Assembly (NCBI GenBank): GCA_900543705.1
Contig: UQSL01000072.1
Span: 1 to 10,184 of the forward strand
Origin: an uncultured Oscillospiraceae bacterium
GTDB lineage: Bacteria > Bacillota > Clostridia > Oscillospirales > Ruminococcaceae
Direction of reading: 5' to 3'
DNA length: 10,184 nucleotides
In this document: in pieces, positions 1 through 6,554 of the stretch
Layout: the number at the start of each line of letters is the position of its first letter
How positions within the stretch are numbered: position 1 is the stretch's first letter
Position numbers and translations under genes: made by a program
The notes under the pieces: generated by a model
Told to the model about the DNA's origin: nothing
Database searches by the model: none
The model's input: the letters and a program-made list of their open reading frames with translations, nothing else

Positions 1-632
1 GCCATGGTTCGATGCCGAATACCGGGATTGATCCTCTCACTGCCGCTGCACATATCCTCATCAACTTGCAGGAAATCAACGCCAGAGAACTTGCTTTGGA
101 TGAGCGTGCTGTATTAACTATTGGTACGATGAATGCAGGTACTGCGGCCAATGTTATCCCGGATACAGCCATTATGCGCGGAAGTGTTCGTACCTTTGAC
201 GAGGAAACGCGTTCTTTTATCAAGAAACGGATGATTGAAATTGCACAAGGGACCGCTGGAGCCTTTCGGGCGGAGGCCTCTGTTATTTTTGGCAGCGGCT
301 GCCCTACCTTGGTCAATGATGAAGATTTATCGGTTTGTACTGATAAGTATGTCAAAGAACTAATGGGAAGGGAGAAAGCTTTTTCTGTCACTGAACTCAA
401 TGCGTTAGGAGACGGTCAAAAGGCATCTAAGACCGCCGGCTCAGAGGATTTCGCCTATGTCAGCCAAAAGGTTCCGTCCATTATGCTAGCACTTGCGTCC
501 GGACAACCGGAGAAAGGCTACAGTTATCCGCAGCATCATCCCATGGTAAAATTCGATGAAAGTGTTCTTTCCGACGGAAGTGCAATTTATGTGTATACTG
601 CACTGCGTTGGCTTGAAGAACACAAGGGATGA
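1..632 (+). CDS. M20-family amidohydrolase/peptidase, 3' part (5' end outside window)
   Basis: This is the C-terminal part of a zinc-dependent M20 hydrolase, the group that includes N-acyl-amino-acid deacylases, hippurate hydrolases and IAA-amino-acid hydrolases. The reading frame is already open at base 3, giving HGSMPNTGIDP, the conserved His-containing start of the lid/dimerisation region. The ATG at 12 therefore lies inside the gene and is not its start. Further on come a GTMNAGTAANVIPDTA stretch typical of the lid domain, a GSEDFAYVSQKVPS motif of the second half of the catalytic domain, and a C-terminal QHHPMVKFDES motif whose His is a conserved metal ligand in the family. About 210 residues are visible of a usual 380-400. 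It ends with TGA at 630-632. Substrate cannot be assigned. No strong terminator follows; only a weak 4-bp stem before a T-rich run lies near 700. Confidence 0.9.
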   Translation, partial: HGSMPNTGIDPLTAAAHILINLQEINARELALDERAVLTIGTMNAGTAANVIPDTAIMRGSVRTFDEETRSFIKKRMIEIAQGTAGAFRAEASVIFGSGCPTLVNDEDLSVCTDKYVKELMGREKAFSVTELNALGDGQKASKTAGSEDFAYVSQKVPSIMLALASGQPEKGYSYPQHHPMVKFDESVLSDGSAIYVYTALRWLEEHKG

Positions 633-842
633 TGCCTTGAGTCTGAAACTGACAAAATTACTCAATCATCCTTGCAATTCGAATGTTTTGGTGGTGTGAA
701 CAGCGAAGGCTGCTTTTCTGTTTTCCTTAAGTTTATGTGATCTTCAAGTACTTCTCATACACATTTCGCCTTTCACCTCATTTCAGCATCTTGTATTGCA
801 AGTTTCAACTCCACCCAAAAAACGCAAGCCAACCGTCCTAAC

Positions 843-1195
843 GAGAATAGGTCACAGATATCTCCTACATTCCCACGAGGTCAAGGAGTCCTTTATCTGT
901 CTGATATCCACAACTGTTCGAAAACACATGGTTGCTTACAAAACACACGCCGAACAGTCAACCTCGTTTTAGACACCATCCGTCTTGCTGTAGCAAAGAA
1001 AAAGTCTCCGGAAGACTACAGCTCCACAGCGACCAGGGGGTTCCATACACATCCCAAGAGTATTACAATCAAACTCAAGAATATGGCATGAAGCCTTCCG
1101 TGTCAAGACGCAGAAACCCTTACGACAATGCCTTGGCGGAAAATTTCTGTTCCATGCGCAAAACGGAATGTATCCACCGCCATAGCTGAATTTCT
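843..1195 (+). pseudogene. Decayed IS3-family transposase (OrfB, DDE catalytic core)
   Basis: This is a remnant of an IS3-family (IS150-like) integrase-type transposase. All three catalytic positions can be found, but not in one frame. The first Asp is in TDISYIP (codon 857-859), the second in LHSDQGVPYTSQEYY (1031-1033), and the Glu in NALAENF (1139-1141). The second Asp and the Glu are 36 codons apart, the DD(35)E spacing of IS3 elements. Just before the first Asp, the position expected to hold Trp (NQKW-V-TDI in relatives) reads as TAG. Between the first and second Asp the similarity jumps through all three frames (MVAYKTHAEQ, then VNLVLDTIRLAVAKKK, then the HSDQG frame), so several indels are present. 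The transposase stops soon after the Glu (KTECIHRHS) and lacks its C-terminal segment. No OrfA and no clear terminal inverted repeats were seen. The 210 bases before it (633-842) hold nothing else I can identify. Confidence 0.85.
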
Positions 1196-1219
1196 CCAAT
1201 GTGAACATTTATTTGACAG

Positions 1220-1268
1220 AGAAAATCCCTCAAGAATTGCTGGGACGGCAATTCTTGAGGGATTTTTC
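1220..1268. terminator. Strong hairpin, probable bidirectional terminator
   Basis: Bases 1222-1240 and 1248-1266 are perfect reverse complements (19 bp, ending AAGAATTGC / GCAATTCTT) around a 7-base loop TGGGACG. The pairing extends to 1220 and 1268 with one bulged A. The arms end in A-rich and T-rich runs on both sides, so it could stop transcripts in either direction. It lies just after the transposase remnant and before the promoter of the next operon. Confidence 0.7.
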
Positions 1269-1385
1269 TGTTAACTAACCATCTATTTATCACGACAAAA
1301 CAGACTAAACTACATGATGTATTTTGGTGAATATCCTAAAATTCCTGAATCGATTTAGTTCAATTTATATATATATTAAAAAATA

Positions 1386-1414
1386 TTGATTTTATTTCAT
1401 AAACTTGTTATACT
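1386..1414 (+). promoter_or_regulatory. SigmaA-type promoter for the transglutaminase-like/ABC exporter operon
   Basis: The -35 is TTGATT (1386-1391) and the -10 is TATACT (1409-1414) with exactly 17 bases between. It sits in very AT-rich DNA with a TATATATATA run just upstream. A Shine-Dalgarno AAGGAG follows at 1431-1436 before the ATG at 1448, so promoter, leader and start are arranged as for a working gene. Confidence 0.7.
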
Positions 1415-1447
1415 TTGGGTAGTCAGATGGAAGGAGATGGTAGAGTA

Positions 1448-1977
1448 ATGTATAAACCATCCATGTTTGTTCCTCCGACGCCTCCTGGCTGCGGTATTTA
1501 CTGGATGGCAAGTATGAAAAGATGGGGTATTTTTCCCTTTCCCGGCCAACGGGGAGCGGGCATGTGTACAATTATTTTGTCCATGACGGCTGGTATTACC
1601 TGTATGATTTGACCCCTTTTACGGATCAGAACGTCCACACTGCATTGGCGGAAACGGGTAAGCGCCGGGACTATCTTTCCTGTAAATTTATTTCCGGTGC
1701 GTTGATAAAGTGCAAAAAGCTGGAAGATTATGCACATTATTTTGCAAGAATTCAAATGACCCGCGGATATGATCACCTCTTTTTTGATAACCCGGAACAG
1801 GAGACGCCTCCCGTTGCAGTGGAACGAAACCAGGGGTTTATTACAATCTGTTACCCGCAGACGTCGTCGGTTTCCCCTGTTTTGTATCATGAGACGGCAA
1901 CCATCAAATGGAAGAAAGTTCCCCCTCCCATGACGCAGATGACATGGCTGCCGGATAGAAAGAAGGATTTTACATGA
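1448..1977 (+). pseudogene. Frameshifted transglutaminase-like protein (or 5'-truncated gene)
   Basis: Translation would start at the ATG at 1448, preceded by AAGGAG at 1431-1436, but that frame (MYKPSMFVPP...) soon loses sense. The protein-like sequence lies in the next frame, open from 1456 to the TGA at 1975-1977. It reads CSSDASWLRYLLDGK, then TGSGHVYNYFVHDGWYYLYD, then about 110 residues of mixed alpha/beta character. The Cys...GH...(Y)D order fits the Cys-His-Asp triad of transglutaminase-like folds, but this is my pattern reading and not a proven match. A single-base indel near 1466-1470 would join the proper start to this frame. Even so the N-terminus would be short, so a 5' deletion is also possible. 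An ATG at 1522 starts the remaining 151-residue frame, but it lacks a ribosome site and would lose the Cys. The stop overlaps the start of the ABC exporter (ATGA), so the two were translated together and probably worked on one substrate. Confidence 0.5.
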
Positions 1978-3737
1978 AAAACGGAATTGGCTTTTTGATA
2001 GGGTATAGTTGGAAGCATGAAAAATGGTATGTGATTGACAGCATCCTGCTTCAAATTATTACCGCGGCAGTCCCCCTGGCGGACACGGTGATTCCCAAGT
2101 ACATTATCGATGAACTGACCGGCATGCAGAGGGTGTCTGTTTTGGCAGTATATATCGGGCTTTTACTGCTTATCAACCTTTTGGGCGGCTGGCTCAACAA
2201 CTATCTTTCCGGAAAATGCTTTACCTTAAAGGGAAGGCTCTTTGCCCTGTTCCAGGCAGACCTGTCCGAGCGGCTTTCCTGCAGCGACTTTGAACGGTTG
2301 GAAGATCCGAACTTCCTGGATATCAAGGCAAAGGCGGAAAAATTCCTCTATGCCAATGGGCAGGGCTTTGGAGTGGTCATGGATAGCGCCTTTAATATCC
2401 TGGGAAAGTTGTTCACATTCGCGGGTATTATCACCATTATCTCCACATTAAACCCCCTGATTGTGCTGCTGTTTATTGCGCTGGTGCTGCTCAACGCCCT
2501 GTATGAATCCACGGTGAGGAAAAAGTATGTGTCCTGGGATATGGAGAAGGCGCCCATTGAGCGAAAAACATCGTATCTTGTGGACTTGATTGGAAACTTT
2601 TCCTTTGGTAAGGAAATCCGGATTTTTGGACTTAAGGATTGGCTGGTCAAAAAAATCCGGCTGCATCTTGACGAGTCCTGTGATTTTTATAAAAAGCAGA
2701 TAAATGAGCTCAATAAAGCGAGTTATCTTGCAACCTTTATGAATTTTGTACTCAAAGGCATCACCTATGGGTATTTGTCCTTTCAGGTGATACGAAAAGC
2801 CTTAGGTATCGGCGACTTTACAATGTACATAACAGCCCTGCTCAATTTTTCCACCGCCATGAACGCGCTGATGAAAAGCCTGCTGGATATCCGCCAGTTT
2901 GGCGGCTATTATGATGCGCTGATGGATTATATGGATATCCCGCAGAAAATGAGACAGGGAAAGCGGCTTCCTTTGCCGCAGGGCCCTTATGAAATTCGGT
3001 TTGAACATGTGAGTTTCCGTTATCCAGGCCAGAGTTCCGATGCACTCAAAGACATCAATATCACACTTTCCCCTGAGGAAAAATTATCGGTAGTCGGAGA
3101 GAACGGTGCAGGGAAAACTACATTTGTCAAGCTTCTCTGTCGGCTTTACGATCCGACAGAAGGGCGTATTCTTCTCAATGGAATTGATATCCGAGACATC
3201 GATTATGACGCTTATATGAAGGCGTTTGGCTGTGTCTTTCAAGATTACAAATTACTATCATTTACTTTAAAAGAGAATATTGTATTTGAACACTCAGAGG
3301 ATGAAACGGATCAAATGGTGTATGATCTGTTGTGCCGTAGCGGCTTAAAAGATAAGATGGAAAGGCTGCCTGATGGGGTACAAACCTACGTCTATAAAAA
3401 TTTTGTGGAAAACGGCTTTGAACCCTCTGGTGGCGAAGGGCAAAAGATCGCCCTTGCCCGTGCGTTATATAAAAATTCTGCTATTATCATTTTAGATGAA
3501 CCTACTTCTGCACTTGACCCGAAAGCAGAAGCCGAGATTTACCAGAACTTTTCTACGCTTGTTTATGGAAAGACGGCCGTATTTATTTCACACCGGATGT
3601 CCAGTTCCAAATTCTGCGATCATATTGCAGTTTTCGAAAACGGAGAAATTAGGGAGTATGGAACACATGATGAATTGATGCAGAAACAGGGCGCTTATTA
3701 TACCATGTTTGAAATGCAGGCACAGTATTATATTTAA
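1974..3737 (+). CDS. ABC exporter, fused permease and ATPase (peptide/natural-product type)
   Basis: This is a half-transporter of 587 residues that should work as a homodimer in the cytoplasmic membrane and export a substrate using ATP. Residues 1-320 form the six-helix membrane domain, with hydrophobic stretches near 20-45, 55-75, 135-157, 160-177, 250-272 and 283-305. Residues 338-587 are the nucleotide-binding domain: Walker A GENGAGKT (375-382), Q-loop Q423, signature SGGEGQ (485-490, with E in place of the usual Q of LSGGQ), Walker B IIILDEP (504-510), D-loop SALD and switch His540. There is no N-terminal C39 peptidase domain, so it would not cut a leader peptide itself. The LEDPNFLDIKAKA segment in the coupling-helix region resembles exporters found in lantibiotic and other RiPP clusters, but no precursor peptide is visible. 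The start is the ATG at 1974, overlapping the upstream stop by four bases. The gene looks intact although its partner is broken. Confidence 0.92.
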   Translation: MKNGIGFLIGYSWKHEKWYVIDSILLQIITAAVPLADTVIPKYIIDELTGMQRVSVLAVYIGLLLLINLLGGWLNNYLSGKCFTLKGRLFALFQADLSERLSCSDFERLEDPNFLDIKAKAEKFLYANGQGFGVVMDSAFNILGKLFTFAGIITIISTLNPLIVLLFIALVLLNALYESTVRKKYVSWDMEKAPIERKTSYLVDLIGNFSFGKEIRIFGLKDWLVKKIRLHLDESCDFYKKQINELNKASYLATFMNFVLKGITYGYLSFQVIRKALGIGDFTMYITALLNFSTAMNALMKSLLDIRQFGGYYDALMDYMDIPQKMRQGKRLPLPQGPYEIRFEHVSFRYPGQSSDALKDINITLSPEEKLSVVGENGAGKTTFVKLLCRLYDPTEGRILLNGIDIRDIDYDAYMKAFGCVFQDYKLLSFTLKENIVFEHSEDETDQMVYDLLCRSGLKDKMERLPDGVQTYVYKNFVENGFEPSGGEGQKIALARALYKNSAIIILDEPTSALDPKAEAEIYQNFSTLVYGKTAVFISHRMSSSKFCDHIAVFENGEIREYGTHDELMQKQGAYYTMFEMQAQYYI

Positions 3738-3973
3738 TGGTACGCTCTGTCAGCAAAGCCCATAATTATCTGATTTTTCAATAGGCTTCTTTCCTCAATG
3801 AATACAAGTACTTATTAGAAATGTTTCATTTCGCTTGCCAGATTTTTTTGAAGCCATCTTGGGTTTTGCACCCTGGCTGAAAGGATGGAAACGGAAAGAG
3901 CGGATGAGGCTTGTTTTTCCAGTAAGGCATGGATTGTTTCCTTGGTTATTCTATTGTCACAGGCGAGTAGATT
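3738..3973. other. Gene-poor spacer after the ABC exporter
   Basis: No convincing gene, RNA or terminator is seen here. All three forward frames and one reverse frame stay open for 40-60 codons, so frame length is uninformative. The reverse frame from about 3970 down to the TAA at 3815-3817 (ITKETIHALLEKQASSALS...) reads somewhat like a helical protein C-terminus. It could be a remnant, but I cannot place it in a family. Confidence 0.4.
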
Positions 3974-4195
3974 GCCGTGAATGCAAACGGGCAAGGGCTT
4001 TCCGGCAATGATTGTGTCAAAATCAAAGACGGTTCTTTTACCTTGACAACCCAGAAAGACGCCATGCAATCCAATAATGCAGAGGACACATTAAAAGGTT
4101 TCGTATACATCGCGGGCGGCAGCTATGGGATAGATACAATGCAGATGAGCAGGGGGGCATGGGCCGGCCTCGATAAATCCACAGTAAAACAATAA
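3974..4195 (+). pseudogene. C-terminal fragment of a Cthe_2159-like beta-helix (carbohydrate-binding) protein
   Basis: The frame reads AVNANGQGLSGNDCVKIKDG, then FTLTTQKDAMQSNN, then KGFVYIAGGSYGIDTMQ, ending at TAA 4193-4195. The repeated pattern of short beta strands with D-(A/G)-(I/M)-x-(S/A) turns and GG-(T/S) bends matches the secreted Cthe_2159-type right-handed beta-helix proteins (Pfam PF14262), some of which bind polygalacturonate. That assignment rests on pattern memory. Only about 72 residues remain of a family usually several hundred long. There is a TAG at 3968-3970 directly upstream in frame, no signal peptide and no ribosome site before the possible GTG start at 3977. The best reading is a 5'-deleted remnant that kept its own terminator. 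Confidence 0.5.
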
Positions 4196-4227
4196 CCCCG
4201 GAACGGATTTTCCGTTCCGGGGTTTTG
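4195..4227. terminator. Rho-independent terminator between convergent genes
   Basis: Bases 4195-4207 (ACCCCGGAACGGA) pair perfectly with 4211-4223 around a TTT loop, followed on the plus strand by TTTT. The stem is 13 bp and GC-rich. On the minus strand the hairpin follows the malic enzyme stop at 4250 and is trailed by a T-containing tract, so it probably ends transcripts from both sides. Confidence 0.85.
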
Positions 4228-4249
4228 GATATCCCTGAATTAATGGGAA

Positions 4250-5428
4250 TTAGATGCGGGCAACGCCGGAATCACGGGCGGCCTGAGCAACTGCTTTGGC
4301 AACTGCCTGAGCTATGCCTTCTTCAAAAGCACTCGGGATAATGTAATCTCTGGAGAGCTTATCGGCAGTGACAAAGTCTGCGATAGCCTTTGCAGCCGCA
4401 ATCTTCATCGCGTCATTGATATCGCTAGCACGGACATCAAGCGCACCGCGGAAGATACCTGGGAATGCGAGGACGTTGTTGATTTGATTCGGGAAGTCGC
4501 TGCGGCCGGTACCGACAACAGCTGCACCGGCTTTGTAAGCAAGGTCCGGCATGATTTCCGGAATCGGGTTAGCCATCGGGAAGATGATGGGGTCTTTGTT
4601 CATGCTCTTAACCATCTCTTCGGTGACGCAGCCCGGAGCGGAGATGCCGAGGAAGACGTCCGCACCGACAAGGACGTCTGCAAGGGTACCCTTGTGGCAA
4701 TCCTGGTTGGTGATTTCCGCCATTTCCTCTTTTTCCTTATTCAGCCCCTCACGGCCTTTATAGATAGCGCCCTTGCGGTCGCAGAGAATCACTTTTTTGC
4801 TGTCAAGGCCGGAAGCGATGAGCAGTTTGATGATGGCAATGCCGGCAGCGCCAGCGCCACTGGTGACAACTTTGATATCCTCAAGTTTTTTACCGGTCAG
4901 CTTGAGTGCATTGAGCATTGCGGCAAGTGCAACGACTGCTGTGCCGTGTTGATCGTCGTGGAAAATGGGGATGTCACAGCACTCTTTGAGGCGGCGCTCA
5001 ATTTCAAAGCAGCGCGGTGCGGAGATATCCTCAAGGTTTACGCCGCCGAAGCTGCCTGCAAGCAGGCGAACGGTGTTCACAATGTCGTCAACTTCTTTGG
5101 AGCGGACACACAGAGGGATTGCATCGACGTTACCGAAATGCTTGAACAGGGCGCATTTGCCCTCCATAACCGGCAAACCTGCTTCCGGGCCGATATCGCC
5201 GAGTCCGAGGACTGCGGTACCGTCGGTGACGACTGCAACAAGGTTTCCGCGGCGGGTCAGGTCATAGCTGAGGTTGACATCCTTCTGGATTTCCAGGCAA
5301 GGCTGTGCAACACCCGGAGTATAGGCAAGGGAGAGATCCGTGTGGTTTTCCAGCGGAGCACGGCAAACGACCTCGATTTTTCCTTTCCATTCTTTGTGTT
5401 TTTTCAGGGATTCTGTTGCGTAATCCAT
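4250..5428 (-). CDS. NAD(P)-dependent malic enzyme (oxaloacetate-decarboxylating), short bacterial form
   Basis: This enzyme converts malate to pyruvate and CO2 with reduction of NAD(P)+ in the cytosol, linking C4 acids to pyruvate and supplying reducing power. At 392 residues it is the short form without a phosphotransacetylase-like tail, the size class of Bacillus YtsJ. Visible catalytic features are Tyr36 in LSLAYTPGVA, Lys91 in VMEGKCALFK, metal ligands E133-D134 (NLEDISAPRC) and the D158-D159 pair (IFHDDQHGTA), and the nucleotide-binding loop GAGAAG (191-196). An Asp217 (ILCDRKG) at the end of the second Rossmann strand would favour NAD over NADP; this is inference. The start is the ATG at 5426-5428 with AAAGGA upstream on the minus strand (AGAAAGGAATGGATAAAC-ATG). 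The gene is intact and faces the terminator at 4195-4227. Upstream on the same strand is a dead lactate dehydrogenase, so pyruvate-linked genes were once neighbours. No clear promoter was found in 5429-5537. Confidence 0.95.
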   Translation of the reverse strand: MDYATESLKKHKEWKGKIEVVCRAPLENHTDLSLAYTPGVAQPCLEIQKDVNLSYDLTRRGNLVAVVTDGTAVLGLGDIGPEAGLPVMEGKCALFKHFGNVDAIPLCVRSKEVDDIVNTVRLLAGSFGGVNLEDISAPRCFEIERRLKECCDIPIFHDDQHGTAVVALAAMLNALKLTGKKLEDIKVVTSGAGAAGIAIIKLLIASGLDSKKVILCDRKGAIYKGREGLNKEKEEMAEITNQDCHKGTLADVLVGADVFLGISAPGCVTEEMVKSMNKDPIIFPMANPIPEIMPDLAYKAGAAVVGTGRSDFPNQINNVLAFPGIFRGALDVRASDINDAMKIAAAKAIADFVTADKLSRDYIIPSAFEEGIAQAVAKAVAQAARDSGVARI

Positions 5429-5537
5429 GTTTATCCATTCCTTTCTGAATGTTTTTTCGGCAGGCGCGTTTCCAAAAGAAAGCAGTCCCAGCCGGATTAT
5501 TTATACATGCAGCCGCCTGGCTGCTGGAAAAACCCGA

Positions 5538-6128
5538 TTACAGCTCAAGCTGGCTGATAGTATCTTTCAAAGAGTTTGCACTCTTGTGGAGCAAAGCGAC
5601 TTCCTCTTCTGTCAGAGGGAGGACCACGCTGCCGATGATACCTTGTGCATCGACGACATAGGACAGGCTGAGACAGACATCGTTGATGCCATACTGGCCG
5701 TGAATCATGTAGGCAACCGTCATCACCGAGTGAGTCTCTCGCACGATACATTCACAAATGCGCCGCACAGATAATACAACCGCGTAAAGGTGGCTTCTTT
5801 GAGAACAATGACTTTTGCCCCCGCGGTGCACACATCCTCAGACATAGGCATGTTCGTTTTTGGAGTTGAGCCCGACATGGTCTGCCAGGCTCGAACGAAG
5901 GCGGGCGAAATCAAGTATGGTACCTGAGACAATCACCTGGTGCTCCGGCAAATCCGTCGTCTTCATAATTGCGTATGTAATACTGTCCACCGGATTGCTG
6001 ACAACAAATTGCATCGGGTGTAGCCCTGGTTATCCTGACATCGCCTGCTTGATGATGTTGACGTTGGCCAGTGCGAAATCAATCTCTGAAAATTTCAATT
6101 TGAAAGAAAGCGGGTATCAAATTGAAGT
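5538..6128 (-). pseudogene. L-lactate dehydrogenase pseudogene (internal deletions, frameshifts)
   Basis: This is a remnant of an NAD-dependent L-lactate/malate dehydrogenase-type gene, normally about 310-320 codons, here compressed to under 600 bases. Reading along the minus strand: SEIDFALANVNIIKQAMSG, an in-frame TAA, FVVSNPVDSITYAIMK, then VIVSGTILDFARLR, then LNSKNEHAYV and a TGA. The GEHGDS segment with the proton-relay His, and roughly 45 residues around it, is missing. The match then resumes one frame over (EDVCTAGAKVIVLKEATF) and returns to the first frame (YAVVLSVRRICECI, then GQYGINDVCLSLSYVVD) to end at TAA 5538-5540 after DTISQLEL. The first 80-90 residues, including the Rossmann GxGxxG loop, are also gone. 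A Shine-Dalgarno AAGGAG (6129-6134, minus) and a candidate promoter remain upstream. The product cannot be active. An L-malate dehydrogenase of the same fold is a less likely alternative. Confidence 0.85.
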
Positions 6129-6134
6129 CTCCTT
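6129..6134 (-). promoter_or_regulatory. Orphan Shine-Dalgarno of the lactate dehydrogenase remnant
   Basis: On the minus strand AAGGAG stands just before the first recognisable lactate dehydrogenase-like residues. No ATG follows at normal distance (only TTG about 8 bases on). The original start and the N-terminal Rossmann half have been deleted while the ribosome site survived. Confidence 0.45.
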
Positions 6135-6209
6135 AATAATCGTAAACATGGCGGTACTTCCGTCAGTCTCATGTTAAAAAGGCGTGAGATACCAACCCGT
6201 TTTGTTAAA

Positions 6210-6238
6210 AGCATAACATGATGCGAAGAGTTTGTAAA
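6210..6238 (-). promoter_or_regulatory. Candidate sigmaA promoter of the lactate dehydrogenase remnant
   Basis: Read on the minus strand, TTTACA (6238-6233) and TATGCT (6215-6210) are separated by 17 bases, about 75 bases upstream of the orphan ribosome site. If active it would transcribe the dead gene and could read on into malic enzyme, since no terminator is visible between them. A small 6-bp hairpin at 5509-5524 has no T-tract. Confidence 0.4.
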
Positions 6239-6450
6239 TAGGGTTTAAACGGAATTCAAGCAAATATTTTAACTTTTAAAAGTTTTCTTTACGCCGTTCT
6301 TTTTTATCAAAAGGATAATTGTATATAAACTGCTTATCCCGGAACCTTAGACCACGACGGATACTGTTTATACGGGAGATGTTTTTTGACCGACTTGGAT
6401 GGTGACTCCAAAACCACTATCCAGTGTGTCCGGGCAAAGCTACTTGAAGC
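6239..6450. other. Divergent intergenic region, nothing firm
   Basis: This stretch lies between the lactate dehydrogenase remnant (minus) and the TipA-like regulator (plus). It is AT-rich near 6240-6330 with a local inverted repeat TTTTAACTTTTAAAAG. I see no RNA gene and no coding sequence I can defend. A 47-codon frame starting at 6399 runs into the regulator's ribosome site but overlaps both promoters described next, so I do not call it. Confidence 0.4.
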
Positions 6451-6479
6451 TTGCACCTGTAGGGGAATTGGAGTATACT
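6451..6479 (+). promoter_or_regulatory. Candidate upstream sigmaA promoter for the TipA-like regulator
   Basis: TTGCAC (6451-6456) and TATACT (6474-6479) are 17 bases apart, the optimum for unassisted RNA polymerase. It lies just upstream of the stretched-spacer promoter at 6501-6531, so the regulator may have a basal promoter and an activated one. Confidence 0.45.
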
Positions 6480-6500
6480 GCTGTACTTGTAGAAAAACCC

Positions 6501-6531
6501 TTGACTCTCACGCCGCGTCATGGTGTAAGCT
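6501..6531 (+). promoter_or_regulatory. MerR-type promoter with 19-bp spacer and operator dyad
   Basis: The -35 TTGACT (6501-6506) and -10 TAAGCT (6526-6531) are 19 bases apart, the over-long spacing at which MerR-family proteins twist the DNA to activate transcription. Inside the spacer is a dyad, ACG-CCG-CGT at 6510-6518, flanked symmetrically by AC and GT at four bases on each side. Transcription would start only about 15 bases before the AAGGAGG at 6541-6547. This predicts direct autoregulation by the gene that follows. Confidence 0.75.
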
Positions 6532-6554
6532 CTGTTTTGTAAGGAGGCGACAGG

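Noticed and set aside
932..1189. An 85-codon frame read as an intact small gene
   Set aside because: Only its second half matches transposase. It is one frame of a multiply frameshifted IS3 OrfB.
3815..4069. An 84-codon minus-strand frame
   Set aside because: Its first third overlaps the better-supported beta-helix fragment on the other strand, and several frames are open here. The last 50 residues look helical but belong to no family I can name.
5509..5524. A 6-bp GC hairpin (GCAGCC/GGCTGC) upstream of malic enzyme
   Set aside because: It has no T-tract on either strand, and there is no aptamer-like structure around it to support a riboswitch or attenuator.
4484..5557. A 357-codon open frame on the plus strand
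   Set aside because: It lies opposite the malic enzyme gene, which has complete catalytic motifs. The plus frame has no recognisable domain and is a shadow.
5860..6177. A 105-codon plus-strand frame
   Set aside because: It lies antisense to the lactate dehydrogenase remnant, whose motifs are clear on the minus strand.
6399..6542. A 47-codon frame (MVTPKPLSSVSG...) ending in the ribosome site of the TipA-like gene
   Set aside because: It overlaps both candidate promoters, has no ribosome site and matches nothing I know. It is probably chance.
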